64,000 bases of DNA from Ptychodera flava (Eukaryota > Hemichordata > Enteropneusta > Ptychoderidae). Both the position numbers and the translations under genes were made by a program. Positions within the stretch are counted from its first letter, which is position 1, and every line of letters starts with the position of its first letter. Of the stretch, positions 22,447 through 35,800 are shown in pieces. The notes under the pieces are model-generated. The model saw only the letters and a list, made by a program, of their open reading frames with translations, searched no databases and had not been told where the DNA came from. Location of the stretch: contig NC_091932.1 in NCBI RefSeq assembly GCF_041260155.1, positions 47,801,629 to 47,865,628 of the forward strand, written 5' to 3'.

Positions 22447-25400
22447 TAGTCCAGTCAATCTAAGCCAAAAAAGGGGTAAACCTAGGACTAATTGCAACAG
22501 AAATTATTTCTTCACCATGCATTTTGGAAAAGTCCTAGAAATAACATACTAAAAGTATAATAAAATCTAAGGGGTGCAACAGTGTCTAATTTGCATAAAT
22601 GTAAAGGGGGCTCATGGGTATAAAATTGTCGCTGATAGATGGTTTTACTGAAAATATGTGGCTAAACATGATTTTAATACAGGTTTTGTGGCTTATTTGC
22701 CTCATTTTTGGTCTAGGCAATGTTGATAAAAATATTTTGTTGCCATAGAAATATTCCTCATTTGCATAAATCCAATATGGCTGCCACAACACTTCACTTT
22801 TCTTTGTTTTTCTCTGATTAATAACTATTTTTAAGCTACTACTGATAGCAAAAGAAAAATGTTTTCAATTTGTATTTAACAGAAGTCCTAGAATAACATA
22901 CTGAGAGCCTAGTGCAATCTAGAATTGTAAACAGTGCCTAATTTGAATAGATGTAAAAAGATTATGGTTACAAACTTGGTGCTGATAGAATGTTTCTGCT
23001 AAAAATAATTGGCTAAACATGATATGTTATGATGGATTTTGGCTTATTTGCCTCGTTTTTTGTCTAGGCAATGTTGATGGAAATATTTTGTTGCCATAGA
23101 AATATTCCTCATTTGCATAAATCCATTATGGCCGCCACAACACTTCACTTTTCTTTGTTTTTCTCTAATTAATAACCATTTTTAAGCTACTTCTGCAGCT
23201 ATAGAATAATTTATTCACTGTGTATTTCAAAGAGGTCCTACAATGGTATACTAAAAGCCTAGTAAAATCTAGAAATGTAAACAATGCCTAATTTGCATAA
23301 ATGTAAAAAGATTATGGTTACAAACTAGGTGCTGATAGAATGTTTATACTTAAATATTTGGCTAAACATGATATATGCAGGTTTTTGGCTTATTTGCCTT
23401 GTTTTTGGTTTAGGCAATGTTTATGCAAATATTTTGTCGCCATAGAAATATTCCTCATTTGCAAAAATCCAATATGGCCGCCACAACACTTAGCTTTTCT
23501 TTGTATATCCCTAATTAATAACTATTTTAAGCTACTTCTGACAGCAATAGAATTATTTTTTTCTCTGTGTATTTTAGATAGGTCCTAGAATGACACAATA
23601 AAAGTCCAATACAATCTAAGAGGTATATTTGTATAGATATAAACGATGGGTGCAATATATTCACTGATAGAAGAAATATGCATATTGAATTGAGAAAAAA
23701 GGCGACATTATGTTTAAGTAATGTATGCATTTATCTTATTTTTTATCCAAGCAATATTTTTGAATATATTGTATCGCCCAAGAAATATTCCTAATTTGCA
23801 TAAATCAAGTATGGCTGCCACTGTGTTTCACTTTTCACTGGATTTCACTTAAAAATTTAAATTTAATCTTCACAAAAAGTAGTTTACCGTATGTTTCCAC
23901 TGTGTATTGAGGAGGGTCCCAGAACGACAAACAAAATGACTAGTAAACTCTAAGAGAAAGAGGTGAGAGAGTGCTTAATCTGAATAAATGTAACACTCAG
24001 TAATGAGAACAAAATTGTTTCTATTAATAGATTTCTTAAAATATATTGAGCAAAATGACATTTTATTCAAGCAATTTGATGACTTAATGTATTTTTTGAT
24101 GTGTAGGCAATGCATCATATTATTTAAGATTCCTCATTTTACATAACTGCAATGTGCCCCTCCTACCACTTTACTTTTCCCTTTCTTTGACCAATGAATG
24201 ACTATGATAATGTTAAAAAACAAGCAAGATCATTAAAGTTATTTCTTTAATGTAACTTTTAGTTGGCTCATGGAAATTACCCCAAGTTTAATGAAGTTGT
24301 GCATAACACAGCTAATTTACCCAAATGGTAAAAGGGTCATAGATGCTATACAAATCTGGTGCTGATAATCGATTTACGAAAGTGATTTAAGAGATACTGA
24401 CATTGTAATGGCTATGTAAGATCACTTTTGTGTTTTTTGTTTAGGCAATGTTTTCAAATATATCTTACAGCAATAGAAAAGTTCTTATTTGCATTAGCCC
24501 ATTAAGTCAACCATGTCACTTCCTTTTTCTATTGGAACATGAATTAGTGACCATAAATATTTAAAAAGTCCAAGGAAAGGTATATATTTAAAGTTTAATA
24601 TAATCTACATTGTGCAATAGGGCTAATTGAAAAATATTTTATAGGAAATGCCTACATTCTTCTACATGTAGTACTTGAAACTTGAAATGTTATACAATAT
24701 CGTAAAGAGAGATTGGAAGTTTTTACTAACATTGCTAAATATATTTTTTATTTTTTCAACGATTCCTCATGTGCATAAATCCTATATGATGATCATTAAA
24801 ATAATTTTCTTTAATTTTTCAAATTGACGTCAACTTATTTTAATTAATTATATTATCAGTAAATCAAGAAGTTACATTAAGAGACACTACCTGTTTAAGT
24901 TATTTATTACTTTAAGTACTTCCTATCGAAAGATAATCATTTTACAACTTGTATGAACATTTTGCTCATTACAAAAAATTGACATGATTATTTATTTTCT
25001 GTGTATTTTAACTTATTGTAATGATTATATATTAATAGAGCATACAGAATAAAAAGCCCTGTGAAACTAAACAATGATTGATTCGTAAAGTTAGTTTCAA
25101 TATGTAGAACTTTCTGGCGGATTTTGATTATCTCAATAATACATACCAAAATGCTAGGCTAAATATCAAACGCTTTGTACTAAGTGAGGCTGAAGAAAAT
25201 TTGTGTTTCAGCTCTAATGGTTTCTTCTATGTTCACCCTTACCGGTATTATTTTAAATGTTGGTAAAATGTAATTAAAGACCAAGTTATGTGGTCACTGG
25301 TAAATCAGATATTCTTTTGACTGTGTGCAACTTGCCTGTTAACGCCACGTACAGAAATTTATGATAATAAAGAAAAACAATTATAATGATCATGATGATA

Positions 25401-27178
25401 TAGAGGTACAATTATTATACTATACCGCCAATTATGGAATATGTAATAAGCAAACCTGTTCCTTAAACGGCTGAAAGACATTACAATAATCAAAAGACAC
25501 TGCATTTCTCAAAAGTTAAATTTCTTGAAGACAACAATTGAAAATTAATATAAAGTCATATAATGGACTGAAGAGCGAGATTTCCCATCTGATCTTACAG
25601 TATACAGCCAAAGCATTTAAGGAAAAACTGAAAAAAATCTGTTAACTGAAACATGATAATCTAAGTCAGTCTTGTAAAAGCAAATCCAGATACTTTTCAT
25701 AATTTTACATGGTCTAGCTGCTAATTCTAATTTTTATAACCGTGAAACAAGAAAACCAAAATGTGAAGGGATTTGCATCACAGAAGCTGCCGTTAACGAG
25801 TTTATCAATTAAGATATCAAATTTTTGACATCAAATTATCATATAATTGGTCATCCTGTATTTTCAAACTTTTGGATGTCTCACCTCAGATTGGCCAGAC
25901 TGTCAATTCCTTGAATGATCGATCTTATTGGTAATGATTCAAAAGTCTAATAATCTGCAAATGGAAAGTCCATTACATAAACAGCTCCATGAGTGATACT
26001 TGCAAATCTAAGATCTGATATCATATGTGGTACAATTATATTATCCCTTGCTTTACATCTTTTCATTGAGTTGGCCTTCCCCTTTTTATGGGTTCTACAA
26101 TGAACTACAGCAGCCTCGATAACCACGGCAGAAAACAAAATATAGACTTTCTTTTGTCAACGAAAGGATTCAGGCTGTAAACAAATGAACAAACCTACAG
26201 GAAGATGTCAACAGGGAGAAAGAGGAAGAAATTTATGATATGATAATGACCATCATAACAATTGTCATCACCATCATGGTGATTCAAATGATGCTCGTAT
26301 TGATACCAATGATAGTTCAATAATGAGAAAGATGATTCACAGGCACATTTGTTAAGTGTGGTGAACCATTTATTAGTAACTGAATATTTCCATCGTCATT
26401 GAAAATAGTGACAAAAAGCATAAAAATTTCCTTCAAAAATTTTACTGCAAGCGAACATGTTGTAGGAGAAAATGACTGAACTATTGACAATGGATGTCAA
26501 AAAAATTGAACACGTCCAATGATTTTTCATGAATAACCTTCACGTCGTAAAAGAAAGAAGAATTTCCAAAGAAAGTATTCTGATTCCCTTTATTTAACCA
26601 GTAATGCTCTGAAACTCTTCTTTATTCATTGCATTTTTGAAAGACCAGAAAATGTGAATGGAAGCTATTGTAGTCATATTGTATTCAATTATGCAAATTA
26701 GGCATTTTGTATTAAAATAATTAGCATGCAAATTAGGTCAACCTCATATTTTTTTGGTATGGAATTGATAATTCTTGCAAACCTTAACAATTTAATACAG
26801 AAAAAATTTGTTTTTATATGAGCTTAAACATTAATTTTGTCTGAAATAATGGAAAAACTGTGAATTTATGCAAATTAGGTAATTTGCATGATATTTATTG
26901 TTAGGGACATTTAGAAAATAATTTGTTGAGCCTTACTAAATTGTGTTGCAATGAAAAAAGTCATTTGAATTCAGTTTATATGCCCAAAATGTGAGTATAG
27001 CAGTCATTTTACAGGCAATATATAGCTAATTTGAATATATGCAAATTTAACCAATTTGCACCCCTTAGATTTTCCTATACTTTTAGTATGTCATTAGTGA
27101 GAGCTTTCTGAAGGTCACGGTGAAAAAATAATTTCTGTTGCAATTAGTCCTAGGTCTAACCCTAAAATGACTGGACTA
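22447..27178. mobile_element. 4.7-kb inverted-repeat element with internal ~345-bp tandem array
   Basis: The left end TAGTCCAGTCA and right end TGACTGGACTA mark inverted termini that stay alignable for about 140 bp. Shared blocks include CCTAGGACTAATTGCAACAG, ACATACTAAAAGTATA and AAATCTAAGGGGTGCAA. TA or TAC flanks both ends. No transposase-like frame is present, so it is non-autonomous. It lies inside the larger DNA transposon, which it interrupts. Confidence 0.75.
22600..24780 (+). repeat. Tandem array of ~345-bp units inside the 4.7-kb element
   Basis: The TAGGCAATG-type anchor occurs at 22713, 23064, 23410, 23747, 24102 and 24441, spaced 351, 346, 337, 355 and 339. Each unit also carries a CCTCATTTGCATAAATCCAATATGG-like block and TCACTTTTC. 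The first three copies are very similar; copies to the right become progressively more degenerate. Confidence 0.85.
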
Positions 27179-27518
27179 TACGTACGGCAAAATTCACGGT
27201 AAATTCCGAACGCACAGATTTTGAAACTACTCAAAACTGACCTTAACACACAGTTTTTGGTGTACGGGTTTATATTTTAATGATAGAATGACTATAAAAG
27301 TAAAATTGACCAAAATTTTGCTCGATTCACTATCACAAAACACTTCCGGGTTTTCACTTGGCCTGCACACGGCGTGGCCTGCATAATATGTTATAGATAC
27401 TGTTAAAGATACTGTGATTTGTTACAAATGCCCCAAAATGGAAATGGGATAAGTTATCTGTTTTAATTACACGGATAGATTAGCATCAGATGAACTACAA
27501 AAAGATTTTGCAGAATTT

Positions 27519-28148
27519 TTGAATACTAATATTGGTAATAACAAATCTGACATTAACTCAGCCACTAAGCATTTTAATGACATCTTAGATAAAGCCTGCA
27601 GTGGAATTTTCAATAGACAAAAGCAGAGAAAGAAAAATTTAAAGAGGAAGAAATCAAAATGGTTTGACAAAAACTGTGATGCAGCAAAAAGGGACCTAAT
27701 AGCAACAGCAAAACTATTAAATAAAGCTCCATATGACAGTCAGTTAAAAATTATCTATTACACAAAGAAAAAGAAGTTTAAAAAACTTGTTAAAAATAAG
27801 AAATTGCAATTCTGGCAAAACAACTTAGACAAACTAAACAGTCTACATGCCAACAATTCACATGATATGTGGAAATTGATCAAGTACTTAAAAAATAATG
27901 ATAAAGATAATAATACTGGAGATTGTGTCTCAGCAGCAACATGGATGGAATTTTACAAAAATTCTTGCTCAATTGAAAATGACAGGTATAATGATTTCCA
28001 ACAGCAAATTATTGATAGTTTAACATCTGAAGAAACTAAGAATCAGGCTAATCAGCAGCTGGATAAGTCAATAACAACTAATGAAGTGTTATCAGCAATT
28101 AGAAATTTAAAAGTAAAAAAGCAGCAGGGATTGATGGGTTTTGTATAG
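27519..28148 (+). pseudogene. LINE fragment: end of endonuclease to start of RT
   Basis: 209 codons, Lys-rich, with WFDKNCDAAKRDL and HDMWKLIKYLKNN typical of the linker between endonuclease and RT. The frame is lost at a Lys-run at about 28120 where a KxxGxDG motif should follow. Confidence 0.75.
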
Positions 28149-28252
28149 AGTTGTTAAAACATGGTTCCTCCTTTCTCTGTAAACCCTTAGCTAAATTATT
28201 TAATGCAGTTCTAGATACATCCAACTTTCCAGACATCTAGAATACAAGCATT

Positions 28253-28603
28253 ATGACACACTTATTTAAAAAAGAAGATAAATATGACCCGAAAAATTAT
28301 AGGGGCATTTCTGTCGGAAGTTGTGTAGGAAAAGTTTTTTCTTACATTCTAAATGAAAGGCTAAATAGTTTTTTAGATGACAATCATATTATACATAATA
28401 ATCAAGCTGGATTTCGCAAAAACCATCGCACAATAGATCACATATTTACCCTGAAGACAATAATACATAAATATATTAACAATAAGCAGAACATTTATGT
28501 TTGTTTTGTTGACTTTGCTAAGGCTTTCGACTCGGTATGGAGAGTTGGTCTTTTCCATAAATTCTCAAAAATAACATTAATGGCAAATTATACAGACTTA
28601 TAA
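28253..28603 (+). pseudogene. LINE fragment: RT fingers and palm motif A
   Basis: Contains KYDPKNYRGISVGSCVGK, QAGFRKNHRTIDH and the motif A aspartate in FVDFAKAFDSVW. The frame breaks just after. Confidence 0.85.
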
Positions 28604-28847
28604 AACACATGTACACCAACACAAAAAATACACATCAAAACAAATAATTTTATCTCGCCCAGCCTGAAAGTTGAAAAAGGAGTAAAACAGGGCTGTGTTC
28701 TAAGTCCTAGTCTGTTCAATTTATATGTCAATGACTTGAAAACAATCTAGACAAAGTAAATACTCAACCACCAGTGTTGAATAATACCCCAGTTAACTCA
28801 TTATTTTACGCTGATGACCTAGTCTAATCTCTACTTCAAAAGAAGGT

Positions 28848-29843
28848 TTGCAAAGGGAGTTAAATACACTACACACATTTTGCTCCAATTGGAAACTTGA
28901 TGTTAATTTACAGAAAACCCAAGCAATTAATTTTAGTAAATCTCCTTTGGTAGATAAACACTTATTTAACTATGGTAGTACATGCATCAAATCTGTTAAG
29001 AGCTATACATACTTAGGACTGACAATTAAATCAAACGGTAGTTTTAGTGACACAATTACAAATTTGGCTGATAAAGCAGCAAAATCTTTGTATAGTTTAA
29101 AAAGGGTTTTATTGCACAACAAAAAGATAAAATTTTCCCTACATCTTTTCAATGTTTTCATTAAACCTGTTTTACTGTATGGCTCAGAGATTTGGGGACA
29201 AGATTTCATGGATTACAAGAAGTGGGATAAATCAGCAATTGAAAAAACTCACCTCAAATTTTGTAAGAACATTTTACAGTGTAATAGACAAGCTTGTAAT
29301 GCCGCTGTGAGGGGTGAACTAGGACAATTCCCACTTCTACTTGAGATCAAACTTAATATTGTTAAACACTGGCTTCATATCGTACAACTGCCACATTGTA
29401 ATCTTGCTAAAGAAGCTTTTCTGGAGCAAATGGTAAACAACACTAACAATAGATCCTGGTTTAACTGTTTAAGTGCTTTAATTAAAGACAATGGAATGGA
29501 CTTTCTCCTTGATAAAGCTCCATCACTTAAACACCACAAAGTTATAACTGGTTTAATGAAAACAAATTTAACAAACAATTATGAAGTCTTTTGGAAAAAG
29601 TTGATCACTGATGAAAATAATAAACTAAGAATGTATGCCAAAATAAAACGTAATTTTAGATTAGAACCCTACTTAACACAGTTGCAAGGTGAGAAAAGAA
29701 AATTGCTCACCAAACTTCGCATTAGCAATCATGATCTAGCAATTGAAAAAGGGAGACACACTGTTCCAAAAACCCCAATTACTGAAAGATACTGCAATCA
29801 GTGTAACACCAACAGTATTGAAGATGAAACACACTTTTATTAG
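28848..29843 (+). pseudogene. LINE fragment: RT thumb and C-terminal Cys/His domain
   Basis: 331 codons following the YADD box (about 28800, which is in another frame). Includes WKLDVNLQKTQAINFSKS, VKSYTYLGLTIKSNG, IKPVLLYGSEIWG and the terminal CNQCN..IEDETHF. Confidence 0.85.
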
Positions 29844-30170
29844 TCTGTCAGAAATACAAAGTCCAAAGAAAGTACTTTTTCAGTAAAATCAATTTCCCAA
29901 ACGACGATACTGAAAATCAGCTTATTCTCTACTAACAAAACAAGAGTTATCTTTTAATGAACAACTTGCAGATTATATTTTTACTTTATATAAACAAAGA
30001 AATACCTAGTTATATTTATTATTAGCTACTATTATTATACTGTAATACTTTATCTTTATTGAAGATAATTTTAACTTATTTTTGTATCACACTTTTATTG
30101 CCACAAATGTGATGTAAATCCTATATTTACAAGCAAGCAATAAAAAATATTATTATATTATTATTATAAT

Positions 30171-30458
30171 ATGGCCGCGCTGTGCATGGCGCGGTTCGGA
30201 AATGACAACAAGAAGGTAAATGAAAGATTACATCAAAAAACGGCCGTGAAAATGCTTCAAACTTTCCACAAATTTAATATAACAGTTGCTGTTTGGTATT
30301 TGTCCCTGCATTTTAGCGAAAACCTACCTACAAAACGCCGAACAACATACTGTAACGAGCCATTCCATTCTAACATAGGAAGTAGTGGCCTGAGAAATGT
30401 GCGTGCCGCAGTACGGCACGCTGTATGGCGAAAAATAATGCTGGATTTTGAGCGCTAA
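30171..30458 (+). CDS. Unrecognised ORF in the right arm of the DNA transposon
   Basis: A 95-codon frame, MAALCMARFGNDNKK to KIMLDFER, reads toward the right end. Its ATG lies in the target duplication of the LINE insertion, so the original frame began further upstream, before that insertion. It is basic and has no recognised domain; it may be noncoding. Confidence 0.22.
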   Translation: MAALCMARFGNDNKKVNERLHQKTAVKMLQTFHKFNITVAVWYLSLHFSENLPTKRRTTYCNEPFHSNIGSSGLRNVRAAVRHAVWRKIMLDFER

Positions 30459-30858
30459 AATGACACGATATTTTTTTCTTTATTTTCAAAAAAAATCCCA
30501 TGGTAGAACGAGCAGTTGAATTGGAATTTTTTTATCGATAATTTTATTGAATTAGACCTAACACTTTTTGAGATACAGCAGTTTGAAAACCGGAAACCGT
30601 TCAGTGTGCAACAACTGTCAGTGTCATGTCACAAGTTTTCATGAGCGTCTGGCATCACTTCTAGAAGAATGATGTATTAGTTCTCGCGTGATTCGCGCGA
30701 TCTTTTATAGTTCTCGCGTGATTTCATGCGTTTCACGTTTTTTCATACCGTTATTTTTACTTCCGGGTTTACGAGGCTCTAAAAAGTCTAGGGTCGGGGG
30801 GTTAAAATTGGGTTGGGTCGGGTAATCGGAACAGCACATATTTTTTTGTTTGGCCCTA

Positions 30859-32290
30859 TAGCAACATGGGATCATAAGTTTTCCTATAACCCTGAATGCA
30901 TAAGGGGCGATGTCAAAAGTTAAATGTCTGATAGAAATCTTAGTTATTTAAGTTTAGTTATTTAACTTTCACTCCACTTCCCCCTCCCTTTTTGAAACTT
31001 ACCTTCAGAATGTTGATCAGAGGTTGCATTGTTTCCTTACTGTGATACTTCCAATCATATTTACACATGCTCAGAATGGATGGGAAAATTGCAAACAACA
31101 ACAATATTCAAATGAAAAACGTTTATCTTTTATTGGTAAGATAACAGGCACTATAAATATAAACACCAATAAGGTGTCGCCTTCGAACAACAACAAAACA
31201 ACTTTTCTAGTTGCAATAACAGCCATGCATGTGCTTGATATAGTCGAAGTTCCATCAACGTTATTCGATATTAAGGTGGTAAGGCCTTGAAAGTGAAAGA
31301 CTTACATTTTTGCTCAAACTTTCCCAAAGGAATATTTCCACCATTCTCTTTCAAAATGAAGAATAAAAGTCGGGGGTCACCGTGCTTGGTACTAGAGAAA
31401 CAAATTACCCAAGTTCTACCGATGTTTGAAATTCGTAATGGCCACCATCCCTGTGTTAATCTGTTGAGAAAAATAAAATTTTCGATTTCGAAAAACTAAG
31501 CCAGTTAAAAGTTTCTTGCGATAAGAGCTTATAATTAACCCACAAAAGTAGTAGGAGTTGTAAACGTTTGAGAGTCCGAATATATGTCACATGTCTCCGA
31601 GGCGCATTTAATGAGAGAGGGATAGCGGCTTGTTGACGTACCTAGCTCACTGTGGGGCGACATTTTCGATGCCGAAACCCGTATGGACGATTTTAGCGTA
31701 ACGAATTTGTATACAATGTTGGGAGACCCATGATGGAATTCCAGTCGCATTGTACCAACTTGCAGCGATGCCCTTTTCGACCAACTACCCGGGACCAACT
31801 GCTATAAACAACCTGGTTAACAAATTACATGCGCTCTTTTGCATACGACCTCGCTCCCGGCCTCGTTTACAGTTGTTCCGGGTCTTGATCGACTTTGCCA
31901 TAAAGGGAGCGAAAAAACGTAATTATTACATCATTTTGAACAAATCTCCACAAAATCGAAGTAGAATATCGTTCTGTCGGATGGAAAACCTTTTTGGGGG
32001 TAACTCCCACCCCAAAATTAAAGAATTAGCATTTATATCCGACTTAAATCTTTTGACGTGGTCCCTAAACATGTCACAATTTTCAAATTTATTCCGATAA
32101 TTAATGATCGCACTCACGTCTTTATACTCTACTACTACAGCTACTACTACTGCCGCTACATACTATGGCAGTTGCTATTGTATCATGTATGAGGTATTGT
32201 ACTTTAAAGTTTTTCGAGCAAAATATTTTCTGTGTTGAAACTTAGAGTTGCATCCATTCGTTCTCCAAACTTATGGTTTTTGTTTTAATA
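30859..32290. other. Intergenic sequence between the nested transposon and the neurotrophin gene
   Basis: A few 60-116 codon frames without domain or splice support. Confidence 0.4.
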
Positions 32291-32301
32291 TAATTCTGCA
32301 G

Positions 32302-32425
32302 GGGAAAAAGTCCAAACTCCAACAGATGATGGACATATGCCAATCACTAACAGAAGCACCAGAAGTGCAAAAACATTAATAATGCCACACGTTTTGCAGT
32401 CACGTGATATCACTCAAGGGCAGCG
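32302..32425 (+). CDS. Candidate exon upstream of the neurotrophin gene
   Basis: An acceptor TTCTGCAG ends at 32301 and a donor CG|GTAAGG starts at 32426. One frame reads GKKSKLQQMMDICQSLTEAP and ends in TAA after about 25 codons, like a terminal exon, with ATTAAA near 32474. Another frame is open throughout (EKVQTPTDDGHMPITNRSTR..). It could be the last exon of an upstream gene or a leader exon of the neurotrophin; the frame cannot be decided. Confidence 0.28.
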
Positions 32426-32739
32426 GTAAGGACACCTCTTCTATCTTATCGCAATCTCCGATTGCAATCTCTAATTAAAATCAATTTGTTCTTGTAAAAG
32501 GAAAAGCATCACTTCTTATCGATGGCTTTTGGAGCGAACGTGATCTTCAGAGGAAGAGTTACTGCTGGCAATAGATTGAAACGCCCATTAACATTGAAGT
32601 CCCAGTCACAACTTACGTGTACAAGAAGTGATCGCATAGAAAATCAAACTGTATGCAAATACGACTTCCTGAGAACACGGACGGTATTTAAGTCAGACTT
32701 GGTTGACAGTGGGTCGCATTTTATTTTGTCTTGTTGAGT

Positions 32740-32803
32740 ATGGACTGTTGGCGAAGTTGCGTTTTACTGGCTTCCTGTACAGTTGTTCTGACTTTACATA
32801 TAG
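32740..32803 (+). CDS. Neurotrophin coding exon 1 (signal peptide)
   Basis: ATG at 32740 starts a hydrophobic leader of 21 codons. The donor is ATAG|GTAAGG, phase 1. No splice-supported longer start is seen. Confidence 0.82.
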
Positions 32804-35800
32804 GTAAGGTACTTTAATTACCTGATACACTTTTCATTTATTCGTCACCAATAAGCTTTTCGCCAAGTCAGGTAAAGCCATGATATATTTCCATCCTTGA
32901 AAGAGGTAAGTTACATTCGATCGTTTACATGGCGAGCTAATCAAAGTCGAGAAGTATGGTAATTTTCTGTGACTGCTAATGAGTAGGTAAAAGTGAACTG
33001 GCAATAAAAGTGATGAAAGTACTGTTCTTCCAAACGTACGTATCTCATATTTATGCAGCTCATGTGAGATTACGACAAATCTCAGGATTCAGCTAAGTGG
33101 CGAGTTCACAAATAATGAAATACTGTCTCTTCTTCCTAGCGGAAAGTTCTGGAACGTTCCTCCACGAGTGTCTTTCAAATAAGGAAAAACTATAGGCTGG
33201 CTACCAATGAGTTGGTCATTGAGTTTGGAAGACATAAAACGATATTTTATTTAAAGACTCTGAAAAACTGCAGAGGACGGGATGGAGTTTTGCCGTTGCA
33301 TTCTAAAATCAATCACACTAAATTATTTTAAAACACTGTTAATACAACCTTATATATTCCTGACAAGACATTTTATGTTCAAGACGTTAGCGACATGACA
33401 ACGTTGTCGTCTTGCGAATGATATGTGGCAGTCTCCTGCGTTAACAAAATCATCGATGATAATCTTCACCTAAAATATCCACTCTGTTCTTTTGTTCTTT
33501 ATAATCATCGTTTTACACCCGATTTCGTAATAACTTCGATTTCTTTGTGTAGTCGGACATTTTTTTCTGCTTTAGCAAAACGTAAATGTTTAGTTTGCAA
33601 TTGACGCGCCTGAAATAAACGTCTTTACGGAGTGGAAAGAGCGATCATGTTAAATAGAGTGTGTCTTCTTGAAACAGAAGTATGTTGGTCCCTGTCTTCT
33701 GAAGAAGGTAACAATATTTAATAACCCTTTACTACCTTTTTGTCCTATTAAGCAACTGTGTCTCGTTTTCTATTTCCCTGTCACGGAAGAGACGTTGAAT
33801 GGATGTAAAATGCATGTAAATGTTCGATTCAAAATAAGAGACTCTACCTCCCAGTATGATAATAATTTCTTTTTCCTTGAATATACGAACAATTTCACAA
33901 TGACGATGGCAGATTATACAGCTATGTATTATTTGCCTTCCCATACTCACAACATGAGGTTTCCAAATCATTTAACCACTTTTTAGAACGTTTCTGCGAC
34001 TACGATTCCGAAATATTTGAAACGCAAGAACCGTCTGTGTCACCTGGCAATTATAAACATGTCTGTTGCTCTGTGTTCTTCAACAGTTGATAAATGGACA
34101 ATTCTGCTGAAGTCTGTGCTCATATCAGCGTGTACCGATTTGAAGACTGTTAGTCAAGTGCGTTAACACAATCTGAACCAAAAGTACGCTGTAAACTGTA
34201 CAATTTTCGAATCCACGAATACGCATTTTGAAGTTGCCAGCTTTAGCAACAAGAGTCCATTGTTTAATCTGTAGTAGCTGTAACTGTTGATAACACTTTC
34301 ATTATTTTTGTTCCACGAAACGGGTAAATTATGTTTTTCTTCTCCGCAGAGTGTGTTAAATACCGAGTATTAGTCTTGCCGATTCAATGCATTGTACACA
34401 ATAAAACGTTATTCATGATTTCTAGTCCGGACTAGAATTCAGTTGTCATCTATAACTCTTACCATGCAACGTATATACAGGCTGTGCTGTCTAGCTGAAC
34501 AGATAAACATTCAGACACGACTTCTTGAGACGATGCATGAACTGTGTCTTACAGACAGAACGAAATTTTGGAAACGAAATGTATTAGTGCTGAATAAACT
34601 AGAAACACGATTGGAACTAATTTGGGATAATTGGATGGTGAAGTAATGCCGATTTAATCTACAAATGTAATGTCATCTGCTTTTCTTTTTACATTACACA
34701 CTTGTTTTTATGAGTAATTTGCAATATTGCAACATTCAGCTATAGGGCACCTAACACTTTTGAGAAATTTGAAAAATATGAAAATTCAGTTATCCCAAAT
34801 TAGTTCCAATCGTGTTTAGATGAGAAATTGCAAGGGGACGCCATTTTCGGAAAAAAGTCAAAAGTAGAGGCGATCACTTAAAGGAACAATTCTGTAATTA
34901 TTATCTCACTTTATGAACTCCTTCTTCAGAAAATATGCATTTGAAAAAAAGTGTTGAAAATATTTCAATATGAACTTTAAATCCTTAGTATCCCTACATA
35001 GATAGAAAATGTAATCTTCCTATCGTAGTATTGCCTGCAAAGAAATTCATAATGGAAAACCGATAAACTCGACAATGTTCGGGATGTTTCGTCGGGATTA
35101 GGCATGGATTTATCTGATCAAAATTATGTCGAAACTACACTAAGACATGCACATGTGGAGCTTCTTAACTATAGGAATAAAATCAACAAGAGTTGTCAGA
35201 CATTCACGATATAAAGCTGTACATGATGCCACCTGAAAGGTAACAACCAATATATTGAGTAAGAGATGCCACAATTTTTTCGAGAAATTCCCGTTCGAGG
35301 AAGGAATTCGACATAACTCAATCATATATATATAAATGCCCATTTTCCTGAACTCACCCTTTTGAATATGTTTAGACTATGATTATTGTGCACCAATTTG
35401 CCGGTAAAAATTGTGTTTGTTGATTCTAAGAATACGTTATTCATAATCTACAAATAAGTTTGAGCCAAGCATTTTGCTTTAAGTACTGCCATTTTCAACA
35501 ATCCCGACTTATTCGTATCTAGGCCCAGCAGACATGGAATAATAACGTCTGGAACCTGCATTATAATTTTCATCGATAGGACTTCCTTTGTTTCCGTTCA
35601 GACGCATGTCCTTTCACATGCAATGATTATCTTGGCTTCAGAGTTGACTGAATGGTTTGCCTTGAGAATACACACGTGTCACGTGATATTCTGATGCCAC
35701 AATCAGCTTTAATTTCCAATCGCCTGAAGCAAAACTTTGGTTCAGTCAGTGTTCATAGTATGTCGTTGGCCATATCACCATGGTTTGTTAGCGTATTCGT

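Larger units (their letters stand above)
27391..30165 (+). mobile_element. 5'-truncated LINE (Jockey/CR1-like RT), inactivated
   Basis: The insertion is bounded by ATAATATG at 27383-27390 and 30166-30173, a target-site duplication, with an ATT-rich 3' tail. It starts in the end of the endonuclease domain (a TDRLASDELQKD-like segment). It continues through the inter-domain region (27519-28148), RT motifs KYDPKNYRGISVGSCVGKVF, QAGFRKNHRTIDH and FVDFAKAFDSVW (28253-28570), GVKQGCVLSPSLFNLYVNDL (about 28680), LFYADDLV (about 28800), and a C-terminal CNQCNTNSIEDETHF finger (about 29790-29840). Frameshifts at about 28120, 28570-28660 and 28820 and a TAG at about 28240 break the frame. Confidence 0.88.
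20700..30855. mobile_element. DNA transposon with CTA target duplication, split by two insertions
   Basis: The left end GGCC(A)n followed by TATGTGCTGTTCCGATTAC is the inverted complement of the right end, which finishes in TTTGGCC at 30855. CTA flanks both ends (20697-20699 and 30856-30858). A 3-bp target and GG-starting inverted repeats suggest a PIF/Harbinger-type element. Removing the insertions at 22447-27178 and 27391-30173 leaves about 2.6 kb. Subterminal direct repeats AGTTCTCGCGTGATT lie at 30679-30693 and 30709-30723. Confidence 0.72.
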
